Shown piece after piece: positions 13,481-28,029 of a stretch of 64,000 bases of DNA. A program made the translations under genes and the position numbers. The notes beneath the pieces are model-generated. The model worked only from the letters and a program-made list of their open reading frames with translations, was not told where the DNA came from and did not search any database. How positions within the stretch are numbered: position 1 is the stretch's first letter; every line of letters starts with the position of its first letter. Source of the DNA: Tubiluchus corallicola. Taxonomy: Eukaryota > Priapulida > Priapulimorpha > Priapulimorphida > Tubiluchidae. The stretch lies in the NCBI GenBank assembly GCA_030141605.1, contig JAQGDQ010002366.1:929160-993159 (forward strand), read 5' to 3'.

Positions 13481-14177
13481 ATGGCATCATTTTGGTTTTC
13501 GTAGCTAAAAAATCACACGCGCTGAAATTTATAAAGTCTCCGCCATCGATGCTGTTACCCCCGCATGTTTTTGGGGGTTTTATTTATATAGGTCCGCCCC
13601 GGATTGCTGCCGCCGTCTTCGCAATATTTTCTATAGTTGAAGCCACTCGCTCTACCGATACACGCACACGCATATCGATCGTCAGTTTGCCAGGTTTTGA
13701 GATTATCAGCTGGGCAGCAGCTTCCTTGATTCTTATCACAACTCTTGGAACTGGCTTCATTCTCGCGTGTGTCAAACGAAGTTCACTGGGGTTTCTTTGT
13801 TCTTAACTGTCAACTGAGCACTTTGTGAAGTATTGACGCATTTGGTTCTTTGCGAGTTAGAGTTTTGTCAGTGAGTTTACACTTCAACCGCGTGATGTTT
13901 CGCTGATGCTTGTTACAGCTTGAGATTTTTGAACCTTTCTACATCTGCGAAAGCTATGACCAGGACGTGAATTTATTCTGTGAACGGTTAATACTTCAAA
14001 GAAATCGTAATTGTATATTAATTACTACTTTCTTATTCGAAAATTGTGTCGAAGGCCCGTCGAAGCCAAAGATAACTGGCTTTTTTTCGAAGCTCACTAT
14101 GGCATCGTCAGCAGCAGTTAGTGTGTTGGCCAATCAACGTTTAGAACATCACCACAGCTGCAGCTGTTTAGTACAGT
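13480..14177 (+). promoter_or_regulatory. CpG-richer probable promoter and 5' UTR upstream of the 14178 exon
   Basis: The stretch 13490-13790 is visibly richer in C, G and CpG than its AT-rich surroundings, as are the 150 bases before the ATG at 14178. It lies just upstream of the ATG in a good start context (A at -3, G at +4). An upstream ATG at 14099 opens a 29-codon frame ending TAG at 14186-14188, which overlaps the 14178 start out of frame. No TATA box is obvious. Promoter assignment is inference from composition and position. Confidence 0.4.
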
Positions 14178-14297
14178 ATGGCGGATAGCAGACTACAAAT
14201 TCTGAAGGACAGGACTTATAGAAATGAAATACTTTCTTTATTAAAAGACGTAAAACATCGCATGGTTGTGATGGGACAAGTTATGATGCAAGTTGGG
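14178..14297 (+). CDS. probable first coding exon of the FBXL20-like gene
   Basis: The ATG at 14178 opens 40 codons (MADSRLQILKDRTYRNEI ... MMQVG) ending exactly at a strong donor GGG|GTAAGT in phase 0. The next supported exon on this strand (36327) also starts in phase 0, and no intervening exon was recognised, so joining them gives a 526-residue protein. The peptide is charged and probably helical; I do not recognise it as a domain. It could instead begin a different or alternative transcript, since the 22 kb gap holds no bridging evidence. Confidence 0.45.
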
Positions 14298-14939
14298 GTA
14301 AGTGCAGCAATACTATCTACGCCTTATTATCACCATCGAGTCAACGGTTCCTTGCACTTGTAAGTGAGCAGGTTTCTATGATAACTGGCGTTTTTACTAA
14401 ATTGCAAACATGACACATCATAACACAGTGTAACTTGATAAAACACACATATCAGTTGTCATGTGGTATGTGACAAAAGTTGACGAGAATGTCAGAATAC
14501 AAAACACTTTTGGAATCTTACTGCCCTTTGGGGTACTAGTACTAGTAGTTTGTGGATAAAACGCCAGAGAAATTCGCAGACACGTTCGAGTTACGTTCAT
14601 GAACTGAATCGTGGACTCAAAAAATTGGAGATGGCTTGCCGTAGATTAACTAGGTACTCATGTAGCTACATAATAATAATATTTATAGTGTACACGCACA
14701 TGTGGTAATGTTGCAATCTGTCTGTTTCGTTTGAATTCATGAGTTGGGAATTATCAGGGGCAATTGATCATAAATTCAAGATCCCTTTTTCGACACGTCA
14801 AGCATAAACATTTTTCTGAACTATTTGCTTGAAATGTATAACATGATAGTGCAAATGGGTTTTTAGAGGATGTGGTGCAGCAATATTATGGAGACAAATG
14901 TGAATAATTTGCAGCAAATTGCTGGGTCTTTGTTGGGTG

Positions 14940-15618
14940 CATGGTAAGTTTGGTGCTAGTAAGTTTGGTACAGGTAATTTTGATACAAGGAACTTTTGGT
15001 ACCTGGAAAATTTGGTACTAGGAATTTTTGGTACATGATAATTTTGGTACTTGGAAAATTTGTTACAGAGAATGTACGGTACTGGTAAATATGGTACTAA
15101 CGAAGTTTTGTCAGGTAATGGTACAAGGTAAATAATGGCACAGAACAAGTTTCATACTACGAAAATTTGGTACTAGAAAAATTCAGTACAGAAAAAGTTT
15201 GGTACAAGGAAAGTTTGGTACTATAAAAGTACGTTTTATTATAACCTACTCAAACAAGTTGCAGAGGCTCATTGTTGCATTTTTTATTTGTTTTTGTTCG
15301 CTTCCTCTTTGTTTGTTTGTCTGTTGTTTCTTGTTTATCACTGTTGTTGTTGTTTGTCTGTTTCTTGCTCACTCTTTTGTTGCGATAACTACCACCACCA
15401 CCATCATCAACATTATTGCTGTCATCATATCACCATTGTTACTTTTGCCATTTTGTTGCTGTTGTTATTGTTGCTTTGTTATTGCCGATGTCATTGTTGT
15501 TGTTGCCATTGTTTTTGTTACTGATGCTGTTGTTATTCTTCTTGTATGTTAGTTCTTGCTTGCTGCTTTTGTTGTCCTCATCATGGTTGTCATCATCATT
15601 ATCATCACCACCACCACC

Positions 15619-15650
<32 letters not shown>

Positions 15651-15711
15651 GGTCATCATCATCGTCTTTGTTGTTGTCATTGTTACATTTGTAATTTTGT
15701 TGCTGTTGTAA

Positions 15712-15742
<31 letters not shown>

Positions 15743-16476
15743 TGTTATTGTTGTTGCTGCTGTTAATATTGTTAGCAGTGAAGATCATAATTATCATCGT
15801 CATCATCACTGTTACTGTTGTTGCCGTTGTGCCAATAAATAACGATGGATGATCACAGTAAGTAATAGCAATAATATTGATGATGACAACGTTGATGCTA
15901 GTGATGATGATAACAATGATGATTATGGCAAAGATGGGTTGCATGGTGAGTTGGAGGCCTTTCATTTTTTGCTGAAAGAAATCTCAAATATACCTGCATG
16001 GATGGGATAATCATGGATAAAATTCTAGCTCTGCCATGCACCATTAATTACAGTATAATGTTTTATGAACTTTTTAATAAACCAGACTTTCCTAGTACCA
16101 TATTTCCTCCCTAATGAATAAACTTCTTTATTTTATAGTTGAAACAATTAGTTTGTAATGAGACGCAGAAATGCTCTGTTTTTCGTTAAGTACCATATTT
16201 TCCTAGTACCAAAACTTCCTTGTACCCATATTTCCTAATACTAAACAATCTTGGTATCATATTTTCCTCGTATCAAACATTCCCACTACCACAATTTCCT
16301 AATACCAAAACTTCCTTACACCCTAAGATGATAGCACCAAATTTACATGTAACAAAATTAGCACGTATAAAAAATTCCTAGCACAGAATTTTCTGGGTAC
16401 CAAAATTTCCTCGTACCCAAAATCACCTATACCAAATTTACATGTACTAAACTTTCTTGGACCAAACTTTCCTAAA
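14940..16476. mobile_element. foldback-like element: inverted arms made of short tandem repeats
   Basis: The left arm (about 14940-15232) is an imperfect tandem array, period about 15-18 bp, of the motif TTTGGTACTAGGAA and variants. The right arm (about 16080-16476) carries the same motif in reverse complement (TTCCTAGTACCAAA and variants), also tandemly repeated. The arms enclose about 850 bp, of which 15290-15930 is triplet-rich microsatellite DNA. Long inverted repeats built from short direct repeats are the hallmark of Drosophila FB-type foldback elements. No transposase frame is visible. It lies within the putative first intron of the FBXL gene. Confidence 0.6.
15290..15930 (+). repeat. 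compound triplet microsatellites (GTT/CTG/CAT/CAC)
   Basis: These include a CAC/CAT run at 15590-15660 and GTT/GCT runs at 15690-15765, followed by ATGATG-type repeats near 15870-15925. The overlapping open frames on both strands (poly-His, poly-Val, poly-Met and poly-Ser) are products of the repeats, not genes. Confidence 0.85.
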
Positions 16477-16479
16477 TTT

Positions 16480-19400
16480 CTTTATTGTTCACTTAGTCAC
16501 TGTCATACATGATCTCATACACGATCATCAATCGCTGCTACTTTCTAAAAAATTCGAGTAGCAGGTTTCCAAATAAATTATCCTGTTAACTTATAATTTA
16601 ATGTTCTTTTACAGACGTTTGATTTAATTTACAGGAATAGGCCTTGCAACTTAAAATAAGAGTAAACTAAGCATATCTTTTGGTTTGTGAATTTTTTGGG
16701 CAGTTACATTAAAAATCATTAAATCATAATTGACTGTTGTCGTCAAAGCTTTCCGTTTCTGACCGAATGCCAGAAACTTTTGTCTTTAAATTCGCACCTG
16801 TATGCTTTTGTGATTTTAATTTCAAGCTCGTGTGAAGTTCTGTTTTACGATGTAGAACAATCAGTAACAATCAGAATCACTAAACTACAATGGAATTAAT
16901 TCTAGTATCCTAAATTCAATATTTAAGAATGACTTCAGCATTTCATAGAGTTAATTTACTCAAACCAGGGTAGCTACTAATGAGTTTAACCGCCTAGTGT
17001 TAAAATTTCAAAAATTTGGTTATTGCAGTTTCAGTCTGCCGTTAATATTCTTCAAATAAGATGATAAATAGGTAATTAATTACCAACGGAGCATTCCAAG
17101 TTCTACATTACTTACGAAATTAATCTTAGTTGGTTAGAAACTGCTCAAGCTATCTATCGTACGTAAACAAACACTTGGTTGGTAAACTGTGGAATTGGCT
17201 TCTTTAGTACGAGGACTGGTTGGAGTTGCGGTTTAATGTCCTTAATTCAAATTTAGCCTCAATACAACAGACATTTCCTTTCTTTTCATCAATTTAGCCC
17301 TAAAAAAATCAGTGATTATAATTTGATTGTGTCGTTAGCCTGGTGTCCTGACGCGAAATTACTTTATTCACATAACTTGCATCATACATGTCTATCAAAT
17401 AAAGCAGACTGACTGTGATATAAGTTCCTAAATAGTGACTGTGAGACTTCAGAGCAATTTCATGGACTTCTTGAAATGAACAAGTCTCAGGAGAGCCACT
17501 CACTTACATACATTTGTTTAAATCCATAATAAACAAACATATTTATATTATCTTACGCTGTACCTTACACGGCCTGGTAAAGTTAGCAAGTGAAAGTGCT
17601 GCTAACAACTGGGCGCCAAGGATATCATCGGATTTTGCTTGTTGGGATGCTAACGACATAATAGAGTGGCGCTACTTAGCTGCATGTAAATGGCTGCTGT
17701 GGAACCAATTGAAATTTTATTACAGGATTCATTGATTGCTGATGCTGTTAGATCGTGGAGGACAAACAGAAATTTCTTGACATTTTAACCTCTGTGATTT
17801 CTATTGGTTTAATTACTATATTAGTCAACAAAGTAAATTTGATCTCATATGCATTTATAATAATATAAGTTTAAAAATATTACCTTCTGCGTTGGAATAT
17901 ACTGACTAGTGTTGTTCATTGATTAACCAGGACTATGTCATTATGTAGCAAAAAGTAAAGATTCTTAAAGCTGTTTAATCAGTTGCATTAATGCAAACCA
18001 TTACTAACTGAATTACTGTATTTAACAATAATGAATGAATTCAGATCCGAATCCGCGAGCATGACCGTGTTTATCACTTGACGATGCCTGGTTTAATGTA
18101 TACTAAAAGCTGCATCATGTGTGACTGATTAGTGAGTATGGTGCTCGTGACTAATTATCACTTGATTATGCCTGGTCCAGTTCTCTTTACTCATGTGTGA
18201 CTGAGCAGTTTGCCGTAATTTTCCATTTTCTGAACTTCCTATTCCAGGTCACACCTGCAAGGCTTTCGTGAGTGTAGGTACTTTAGTTTTCGAATCATTC
18301 AATGTCATGAACTTATGAGTCGATGCCTAGAATTCCACACCTAACAAAAATGATGGAAACAAAATATGAAAAAAATCAGTAATTTTTTGAAAAAATTTGA
18401 AAATTTTACATTATATAGGAACTATGAAGCCAAGCTGGCAAAGTTGTTATGCGTTTGTTTAAAGTTAAACGTGGAATAGGTCTTCCTGCTCCAGTCTTGC
18501 AGTATGGCTATGCAATATAGATTAATATTGAGAAACAGGGTCCTCAATTGTTTAGGAAAAGAACTTAATTCTTAGCTTCCGTTTGCTTTCGTTCAATAAT
18601 CTGATAGCTATATCACCCTATAAACGATATCATGTACTATTATGTCGTGCATGGCCCATAGAAATGAATATTATTTCCAGACATTTAATTTTTAAGGTAG
18701 GTTTGTATTGCAGACTTTGCAGGTTGATATATTAGCGTCTTTTACATCTTATAAGCGGCGAATACATTAAGGAAAAGAATTCTCTCGTTTTTGCACAACT
18801 TGTTATTGCTGTTTCGTTTTCGTATTCGAGTTCCTCTAAACATAGTATTACGTTTATCAGAGGGGGGGACAGAGGCATTCCTTACCGCATAACAGAGCAC
18901 TTGCCAATTATCTGAAAACAAATTTGAGCAACTAATATTGTCGATTGGTTGTTGTGCATGTGAGTAAACGTAATGTTTAATGTTGTGAGAGTCTGAGCAT
19001 AGATAGCTCGATATGTTTTTCCCGTCTTATCAGCTATCAGTAATGCGCGGCAGCATTGCTTGGGCCTTGCACTTTGTACTTAACCAATGAGCATTGAGTG
19101 TGTATGACTGCAAAAACATTACATAATTGCGTGAACTGCCTGTATTGTTTTGAGCACGTGGTCGGTGCATTAAACTGTATTTGACTTGACTATGACGTCG
19201 CTAAAAACAAAGAGAAATTTGGTTTTTCGTTGTCACGAACAGAATTCATTATGCATGGATTTTGGCGCAGCCCGTCAGGCATGCTTATGGCGTACTCTCT
19301 TTCTGAAGTACCGGACTATGTCAGTCTGTATAAGGACTATAAGCCGTCATGTAGTGATAAACCTACTTGAGAAAAGCCTGCATTGATAAATTTATGTCAA

Positions 19401-22400
19401 CTTTCAATAAAAAAGACATTAAATGAAGCAATATAAATCGGTGTAGTCTATTAAGTTTATAGACTGCCGCTAGCCCTCGGGCAATTATTTGCCTACAGTT
19501 TGTGTTTAACTCCACTACGTCTTTACGTTTTCAGCGCTTGCTATTATCATTCACTAACTAAAAACTTTTGTGTTTAAAATTTTATGTCCGAACGTTTTAT
19601 AACTTTGCACGAACGAAAGTTCGTTTCATAATTTATACCACGCTTACGAGCAGTCTGATTTATGAAATAATGAAACTGATACTCAGTATTGTGTAATTTG
19701 TATTCCATGATTTACTTCTATTATAAACGTATAAATACTCGAAATCACAAATAGCATACATATTATTTAACTTAGTTTAGTAAATTTAGAGCTCTACATT
19801 TTCTTAGAGCTGTATTTATTACGTAAAAGCGAGTTATATTAATCGATTTTTTATATTTAACATTTTTATTTAATACAAAACATACATTACAAATTACAAT
19901 CGATTTTGATTTACAAGCACAGTATCAGATTTAGACTGTGTGAAAAGGTTTAAGCGTACTATGGACTGTTTTTGAACAGTTTGTTTCTAATTTAAATTAA
20001 AAATGTTTGATGAATGTTGATCTATTTATTAACCACTAATAGAGCAATTCTTGGACATATACAATGGAGGATGTAAAATTTTCTTTCGCCATTTGAAGCA
20101 GAACTTCAAACCAAACTCTCCCCTAACAATCTATTAGTCTGCGTATCCATATAGCACAAAAATTATAGGTTTACTTTCATGTTTTGTGACGGAGACTCAT
20201 GGTCGAAAGTAACAAATCGGTTCATTAACATCACTACCAAGCGGCTGCTGGCGTCGCTGTTTAACTGGCTATTGTGTTGCTCTTTTTCCACTAGTAAAAT
20301 GTGCTTTCTTTATTGTGGGGTATGCTCACAAAAGATCTGTGACCAGGTGGGTTTCCTGCTTGGGAGCATTTGCCATATTCCCGGTCGCGAACTGCTTGAT
20401 TCAGCGCCAGCTGCGTTGCTGTATCAAATACATGACATTGACCCGTGGGCCCACCAGGCAAACTCAATCGCTCTGTGTATTTTTTCGCAATGGTACATGT
20501 ATATTGCATGTGCGTCATTATGTACGTAGTATACCCATCACTGATATAAAAATATAACATATACAATTATACATAGTTAGTCAATGGCTATTTCCTAGTT
20601 ACAGTCACGAGTTTCCCTGCAAGCAGACACCAATGAAAAAAACAGATGATTACTGGGTGGGATGTGATACACTGCCAAGCAGTGTTCCAGCGAAATGTCT
20701 ATTTTTAGGAAAAACTAGGTTCGGGGACCTGTTTTTAGAAAGCTCAAGTGAATATACTGCATTTTCTCTGTGTTTGCAGACATTACCTTTCTTTGTAATT
20801 TGCTAAAATTCTCTAAAAGTAAGAGCGTCCTAGTCTAAAAAATTGCTAGTGTCCATAAAATAACTTTCATTGCCAAATTTAATGCTCGACTTAGGACAGG
20901 TTGTTGGGCAAAAGTAAGACAAAAATTAGAAGTTACATTAATACACTGTGAGTCTGTAACGTTCTTTGGCTCTGATCCGTTTGCTGGTTAAAGATCGTGT
21001 CTCTTGACGACATTTCATTGCAAAAAAGTTCACGCTTCCATACAGGGTGGCGGAACCGACAAACTCATTCTAGCAGTTATTAGTCCTTTTATAAATAGAT
21101 AAACGCTAAGACATCACATAGCCAATTTTGGATTTATACATTGATGTTAATTAAGTTAGTGAATGAACACCGTTAGGTTACGTTTAAACAGTGTAGGTAG
21201 TTTTTTACAATTCTAGTGATGTTGTACTTATAAAACAGGTGGCTATGGTTGGTTATAACTAAGGTTATCGACAATTCGATAGATTAAAAGGTGTGTTATA
21301 GTATATGTTATTTATGCGGCTAGCTGTTGCGCTCTACCACAGCAAGCACATGAGTCATCAGTATGTTTATCTGTAGTCTTGTGTGAAAAAACCGCGCAGT
21401 CCTAATTATTTGTTTTAGATAGATAGCTGTCTTGTTTTAGATAGGGCAATAGCTGGAATTACCGCTGATGTTCAAAAATGCCAATGACATCTAGGCCTTT
21501 TTTTCTTATGTGTCGTGATTAGTGAAGTGCCTCTATAACGCTTTAGCTTTCCTAACCATGCGTTTAGTGTTTATCGGGTGGATCATCCCGGTGTTCGCTC
21601 TCGTGCACAGCTGATCGATATTGTAATCCACTTTCACTGAATGGGGTGCAGTGTCCTCTAGCTCGCGGGACCTGGTATATCTAGAGCAGTGAACAGTGAC
21701 GATAGCATGGACAAGTACCTCCTGGCAAAACCCTTTCGCTCATACATGTATGAATATTAGCGACAATTTTGCATTGATTTCCGCATTTGGTGATACGCTG
21801 TATAAGCTGTCTAGTTTATGAAATTATTGAAAGTCTTTGGTACGGTTTATCACGTAAGTGTAACCTATTTATAAACTGGTGTTGAAAAAGAGAGCATTGG
21901 TCATTAATTAAGGCAACTTAATAAATTGTAATTTATATCGAACTTTAGTTTATAAAGGCAACTTGGTTAGAATCAATACAAAAAGAGTTCGTCTGGAAAC
22001 AAGTTTATAGAAAAAGGTACGACTATATTACTTATCTTGGTTTTGATTCGAAATACATGTGAAAAGGCGCTAGAGTGTAAGTAAGTTTTATACCATTTTT
22101 GTATACGTAGAACTTAAGCAAGTTTTATACCAGTTTTGTATAAATGCAAACGAATAATTAATCTGATTCTAAATCGCTATATAGGACGAAGTCATTACGA
22201 GACTTGTGAATGAGTGATCGAGTTCTGAGGTGATCATTAGCACTTGTGCTGAATAAAAGTTGTATCAATCGTTTTTATCCAGCTATCAAATGCAGCATCG
22301 GTATGCCATGGTGTTTGAGCGTTTTGTGAGCCGAGCGAGTGTATTCTTTATTCAAAAAAGCAAAAGTCGTTTCTCACCGCTTAGTAAATTGCAAAATATC

Positions 22401-25400
22401 TAAAGAATTGAACATTTTTATTAATTAATTAGAGAAAACATCTCTGATTAGAAGATACTTTATCTTAAAAAAGACTGAAATTGTTTTCATTGGCGTTTTC
22501 CCATAGTGATGATAGTTGTAGAGGTAACTGGATACAAAATCAATGACTTGTAGGGCCAAACTTATTTCGATTGCCATAATGTTAGCGGTTGGTTTGAGCC
22601 TAGAAAGATTATCGTGATTAAATACTTCTTCTTATGTGGTTGATGTACAGCTTATGTGTGTAATAATTTGTCCCGAGTTTGCGCCGCAGTCGGGTGTGAG
22701 AGATTCCGTTATTTGCATTCGCCTTGCGCTAATTTTTTTTCAGTCTTTGAATAGTTGATGCAATGAGGCATTCATGTACGTGGTGAATTGGTTGAAGTTT
22801 TTACAAACTCTGAATACGTAGACGAAGTTGCGAAACCTGCTTCTGCTTTATTTGACAGCGAAGTTTAACATTATTTAGTCCTTGTACAGCTATAACTTCT
22901 GAAGCTCCTAAGTTGCGAATACAAATAATCCAAGGTTAGATTATACAAAACCCAGCTAAAATTACATGGCATTTATTTGTTTGCAATTTTCAGAGTTTAT
23001 ATTAACGTATAGCAAGTTGTTAACCTAAATTCAGAGTGTTTAAGCTGGCTTAGATGTTGTGTGTAATGAAAATGACACCAAAGCAAACGGTTCACTTCCT
23101 GTTGGCATTTCCTTTTCCTAATGGCACTGTTTGTTCTGTATGCGGACGTTTTCAACTCGCTTGCATTCGTCAAACAAAACCAGTCACCAAAACTCTGTTG
23201 ATTTTTCTTATTTTGCTATCAGACGCATTGATTTTGCAGAGTTCACGAGACGGTTTCATTAGACATTCCGAAAAAATTCTTTGCTTTTAGAAACCTTATT
23301 GACGTCTTGTATAGCCAGCGGGGTAGAAGGATTTTGTGCGATTAACTCTCGCCTGATGCCGTATCTCTGTGCTTGGCTTCATTTCGATAACGAACTTTTT
23401 CGAATCTAGCGTAGAGGATGTGAACGCCTATAGGTAAAGCTGACCTGTCAACTTTCATCAGGCTAGAAATAGCACCAAAGTGGATCTTCTGTCAAATTGG
23501 AACTACAAAATATTACTTTTGCATTCTCATTTAAATTGTAGGGTAGTGCTGCTTTAATCTGTGTATATGCATAGACGAGTATTGTGTACGACTGTATATT
23601 AAACCTAGGCTTTATGTAACACGGTTATGTTGCCACATTGGCTTTTGGTGCTCTTTTCCTTTGTATATGCGTAATGGTAGATTCATAAGTGTTCATATTC
23701 TCACCAAATAGAAAAGGTTTTTGGTTTGACCCATATTAATTATCAAGGTTAATTAAGATAAGCCTTATCTTGGTACAGTTTCCGGTACTGGCGTAGCCTT
23801 GCTTGCTTTGTCATCAGGGAGACGCGAGCTGTTGCAGTTATTTTGCTGTTATCACTTGTTAACGCACTTATCTACATCTGTGTGCTATTCATAGCATTTA
23901 TTTCCTTCGCAAGTTTTGTTATTTGAACCCATTTTTCTTTTTGTTATTTCCTATTAATGAAAGTTTTTGCTTGAGTCGGATTCAGCGAGCCGTGCAAACT
24001 GTTTTTACTTTCAGCTTTTGCACCAACAACTTTCAGCTTTTGCACCAACAAAGTACAAGTAATTTCTCCTTTCAAATTAACTGTGAATAAATTTGGCAAA
24101 AAGGTGTTACTATAAGTTTACCTTTTTGATGGAACTTAATTTCTGTGACATATCAGACTATTAAGAAATTGACATGAGACCCTTTTGTGCGTTCAGACTT
24201 TATGGCTAACCGTGTAAAGTTACAATTGTACATTTTATTTGCATACACTGTGTCAACTGTGACTAAACGCAGCTTTTGGTCGTTCACATTTGTAATTGCT
24301 ATGATAACTGGTTAGCTAACTTTAGTGTAACTGTTGTAACGTTGCTTAAAGGTTTTCAAACCACAATTATGATAAACGCTTGAATTAAAACAAGATTAAC
24401 TGTGGGTTTATCTGATTGTCTTGTTTGCACTGTACTCAAGTTTGGTTGTTTAAAGTTTCCGGTTCTATTTACAAGTTTTTCCAAGCTTGATTGCTGCCCG
24501 AAAGTTTAGCAAACTCGTCACAGTTCAAAAACCTGCTTGTACACCTGTGTAAAACCTGTCTATTGTTTCAATGTGAAATTTCAGACACTGTAGAGGCACA
24601 CAGCGGCAACAAGTAACTATCTGTGTCAGCAGGTGTCACTGACACTGACTTATCCCCTACTCCAATTTACCCCAATCGCCCCAGGCGACTAAGTTCTTTT
24701 TGTTTGGCTTTGTTTTGTTATTTTCAGGTTCAAAGGCGGGAGTTTTCGGTTTGAGGGAAAGGTGTGACATCTCGAAATAAATTATATGTTCAAATTTTTT
24801 TTGAGATACGAGAAATAATTGTTTATTTCGGAATGGCATACTAATATCTTGTGCGGGTGAGATATCCTTTACTGTAGATATGTCAGTTTTGAGCTCATAG
24901 TCTTTAAACATCTTAATTTCTGTTTAGTCATTTTGAGAAGTCAATTCTTGTCCAGCAGTTTCTGCAACTGTGCTAGTGCGCCGTCTAAAGGTCATTTCAC
25001 GTTCTTGTTTTGAGTTTACCGTACTGTCGTCGGTTTGCTTTCAGTTAAGTTTCTCCAAAATTTTAGTTGATAGTGATTCAGATCATTCGCGTAAATTGTT
25101 TGACACGTGGGTTTTGAGCTTAGCGAAAACGTGAAAGGCGGGCTTAGAGAGAGATGTTGAAAAAAGCGACCTCAATTTCAACGCGGCTTAATTAATTGAA
25201 CAATACACATCTGAGAAAGTTAATTAATTATTGACTTTGAGCATTACGAAAAGATTCAATACGTCTTTTGTGAGTTGAGAGTTTCATTAGCTGCTTTACC
25301 AAGCCAGCACTTCACGTAAGAATCGTTTTCCTGGTTTCTTTTCACTTTTTCTTGCTAAACTTGAGATGACCTGGCATCAGTTAATTGTTATCACTTGCTT

Positions 25401-27660
25401 TTGTTGAAATGAAGCCCCTCTGTAGCGGCAGCGGAACTCATGCAGAATCTGCGCTTCTATTTGCCGTCGAAAGGTCAATTAGGATAGCTTGTTGTTGCTA
25501 TGGCAACGAAGTTCGCGTTACCGTGGAAATAGATGAGATGTGGCATGGTCTGCAGGTGTATGTATGTTGTGTAGCAGCAATGAGCTATGGCGTCTTATAA
25601 TGATTTCTGAAAGATTTATGTGAGTGTTGTTGTCAGAATACAGGCTTGTCGAGTTCTTATAATTTCCGGGCAAAGTGCCAAAATTCATGTTTTCAGGAGG
25701 CAACTTATCTGGTAGCCATCACTTGAGAGAGAAGGGTTGTACCATGTTATTAGTTGTAAAGTTTAGCAGCTTTCTGAATTCTGACTTAATGAATGAAAAG
25801 TAAACTAACCTTATTTTAAACTCTTATTGTATATAATGCTTTTGTACAGTATGAAGATTAACAAGTTTAGAACTTGTGTAAATTCTCGGGCTTTACCAAA
25901 ATGTTGCCATAGTTTTACTACATCAGTATTGGCGGGAGCATAGTGGCGTAAAGTTTCCTATTTTACAGGTGATGATAACTTCAAATATTTCTGTTAGTTT
26001 ATCTGAAGCCATTTTATATGACATGTTGGGTGACATAATTGGACAAATTGGCTTCTCATTTTCTTAAGTGCCTTAGTTGCTAGAGGAGAATGGAAGCTTG
26101 ATCAAAGTCAGCCATGGCTATAATTTGTAAACTCATTACAGAAGGCCTAGGCAAGAGCATCAATCAGGCAAGTGTAGAAGTGCATGCTTATAGACCCGGT
26201 CCCCTGGTGGTTTGATATGGAGTGTTGCTGATAATGTGGACAGCTACAATGAAGAGCAGAGTGTTCCAGGAGGTAGTGTTGCTTAGTTACACCCAGACGT
26301 ATCCTTATTTTCTCAAGGTAAGCGTAGAGTTTATAATGTTCATTTGTGTGGACACGTTTTTTGGTGGTGGTATTTCATATTTTCGGTTTCTTCAATTTGT
26401 TTGCAACATATTAATGCATAACACCCTTGCGAACAACAAATATTGAACAGCTCTTTACTTGACTACAAGAAAGTTGCAATTGATTGTGGATTGTTTTACT
26501 AGAAAGACAAATGCGCCAACAGAACACCTTTTGCTGGCAGCAAAAATGATTTTACGTTTGTCAGCGTGATGTGAACGGCTAAACTTTTAATCCAGAAGAT
26601 TTGATAATATGTGCCATTCTTTCTCTTCACATTATTTCGCATTATTTCTCTTGTCCAACTGACACAACGTGGGAAAACAAAAATGAAATGATTGAAATCA
26701 CCACTTTGTCCGCTTGTCAATCCTCATTATGCTGACCTTTGCCCTTTGAATTTGCTCTTTCTTACATTATCCAACTGAGACGTTATGTACTTTTGCTGTA
26801 CACTGTTTGTCAGCTCACATTTACCATTCTATTTTTTGCTTTTTGATTTTGCATTTTCTTACGTTAAATGTCCATCTAGAATTTGAGCTTACGCTTTAAT
26901 CGATGTCTCCTTGCCAGAATCAGAGGTTCTCAGCTATGCAAACACTTTTCATAACTGAGAACCTCTTTGGACAAAATTATTTAAACCTGTCATTTAATAG
27001 GCCTAACTAATTAATTCGTTAATAATTAACGAATAATACTGAATTCAAAGACGTAGTTGCTTCTTCTATACTAGGAATAATTATAATTGAGGTTTAATCC
27101 GATGCTCAGGATGTGACTTTACTTTGTGAAGCGTGTTGCCTTTAATGTCGCGTAAACAGTCACTCATACGAGTCATACGTGAGATCACTCATACGTATGT
27201 AAGTCTGAATTAAAAATCGTAATGGCGTTCAACGTTAAATGGCTGTGTGTATCGTAAAATTACGTTCAGGGTAACAATTGCAGTATTTTGAACCTTGAAC
27301 TAATCTCGATCCGAGAACCTGTTATACGACAATTTCTTGATCAATCAATTTTCTCCCTTTATATTGCTGAATTTTGTCAATTATTGCGCCACATGTCACA
27401 ACACCGCTATTTCGCCTTCGTGGAGTGCTTTTTCGAAGCATTCATATTGCTGTAAAAAGCTTTGTGCGTGCATGGTATAGCTATTATTTCATTAAATTAT
27501 TTTGCTTGTCATGAATTTCTTCGATTGAAATGGTTAGTTGGGTAATTGCAGATAGAGAACCTTGCAGCGTGTCTACAACTTGACATGTGTTGTTATTGGC
27601 ACCAGTCTTTATGCTAACAAAGCTCTTTGTTTGCCCAATATTCATAGCATTTAATAAACG
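16480..27660. other. non-coding stretch, probably intron of the FBXL gene
   Basis: Only short open frames without recognisable domains or exon-type boundaries were seen. A 21-bp direct duplication (CAGCTTTTGCACCAACAA) lies at about 24013-24052. No element could be delimited. Confidence 0.4.
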
Positions 27661-27672
27661 CTGCTTTCCGCA

Positions 27673-27763
27673 GGCAGAGAAGTGTACATAACATAACACG
27701 TACAGTGTTTTCTGCTGGCAGAGAAGTGTACATAACATAACACGTACAGTGTTTTCTGCTGGC
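27673..27763 (+). repeat. 44-bp tandem duplication
   Basis: A 44-bp unit starting GGCAGAGAAGTGTACATAAC is present twice, at 27673-27716 and 27717-27760, essentially identical, followed by the first bases of a third copy. Confidence 0.85.
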
Positions 27764-28029
27764 TGCATAGATCTGCGTGTACCAGGTGGTTTAAGGAACA
27801 TAATACTTGTACGTGCATTGGAAAAACTTTAGAATAAAGACAAAATGCAGCTATATTTACGGCGTGTATCTTTGTTAGCTTAGCAGATCTATTAACCTGG
27901 CGCCTGGCGGTGAACAGGTGATATGTCAACCAATATCTGGAGAGTTAATCATCTTTCCGTTTCCATGACCTACTCCTATTACGCCATTGCGTGATTACTG
28001 ATCACTCCGGTGAATTGCAGACTATTTTC

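Noticed and set aside
15199-15965. Overlapping open frames on both strands rich in His, Val, Ser, Met or Cys
   Set aside because: They follow directly from triplet microsatellites; no exon boundaries or domains.
20179-20529. 116-codon frame on +
   Set aside because: No recognisable domain, no splice context, and overlapping frames on both strands of the same region; likely chance.
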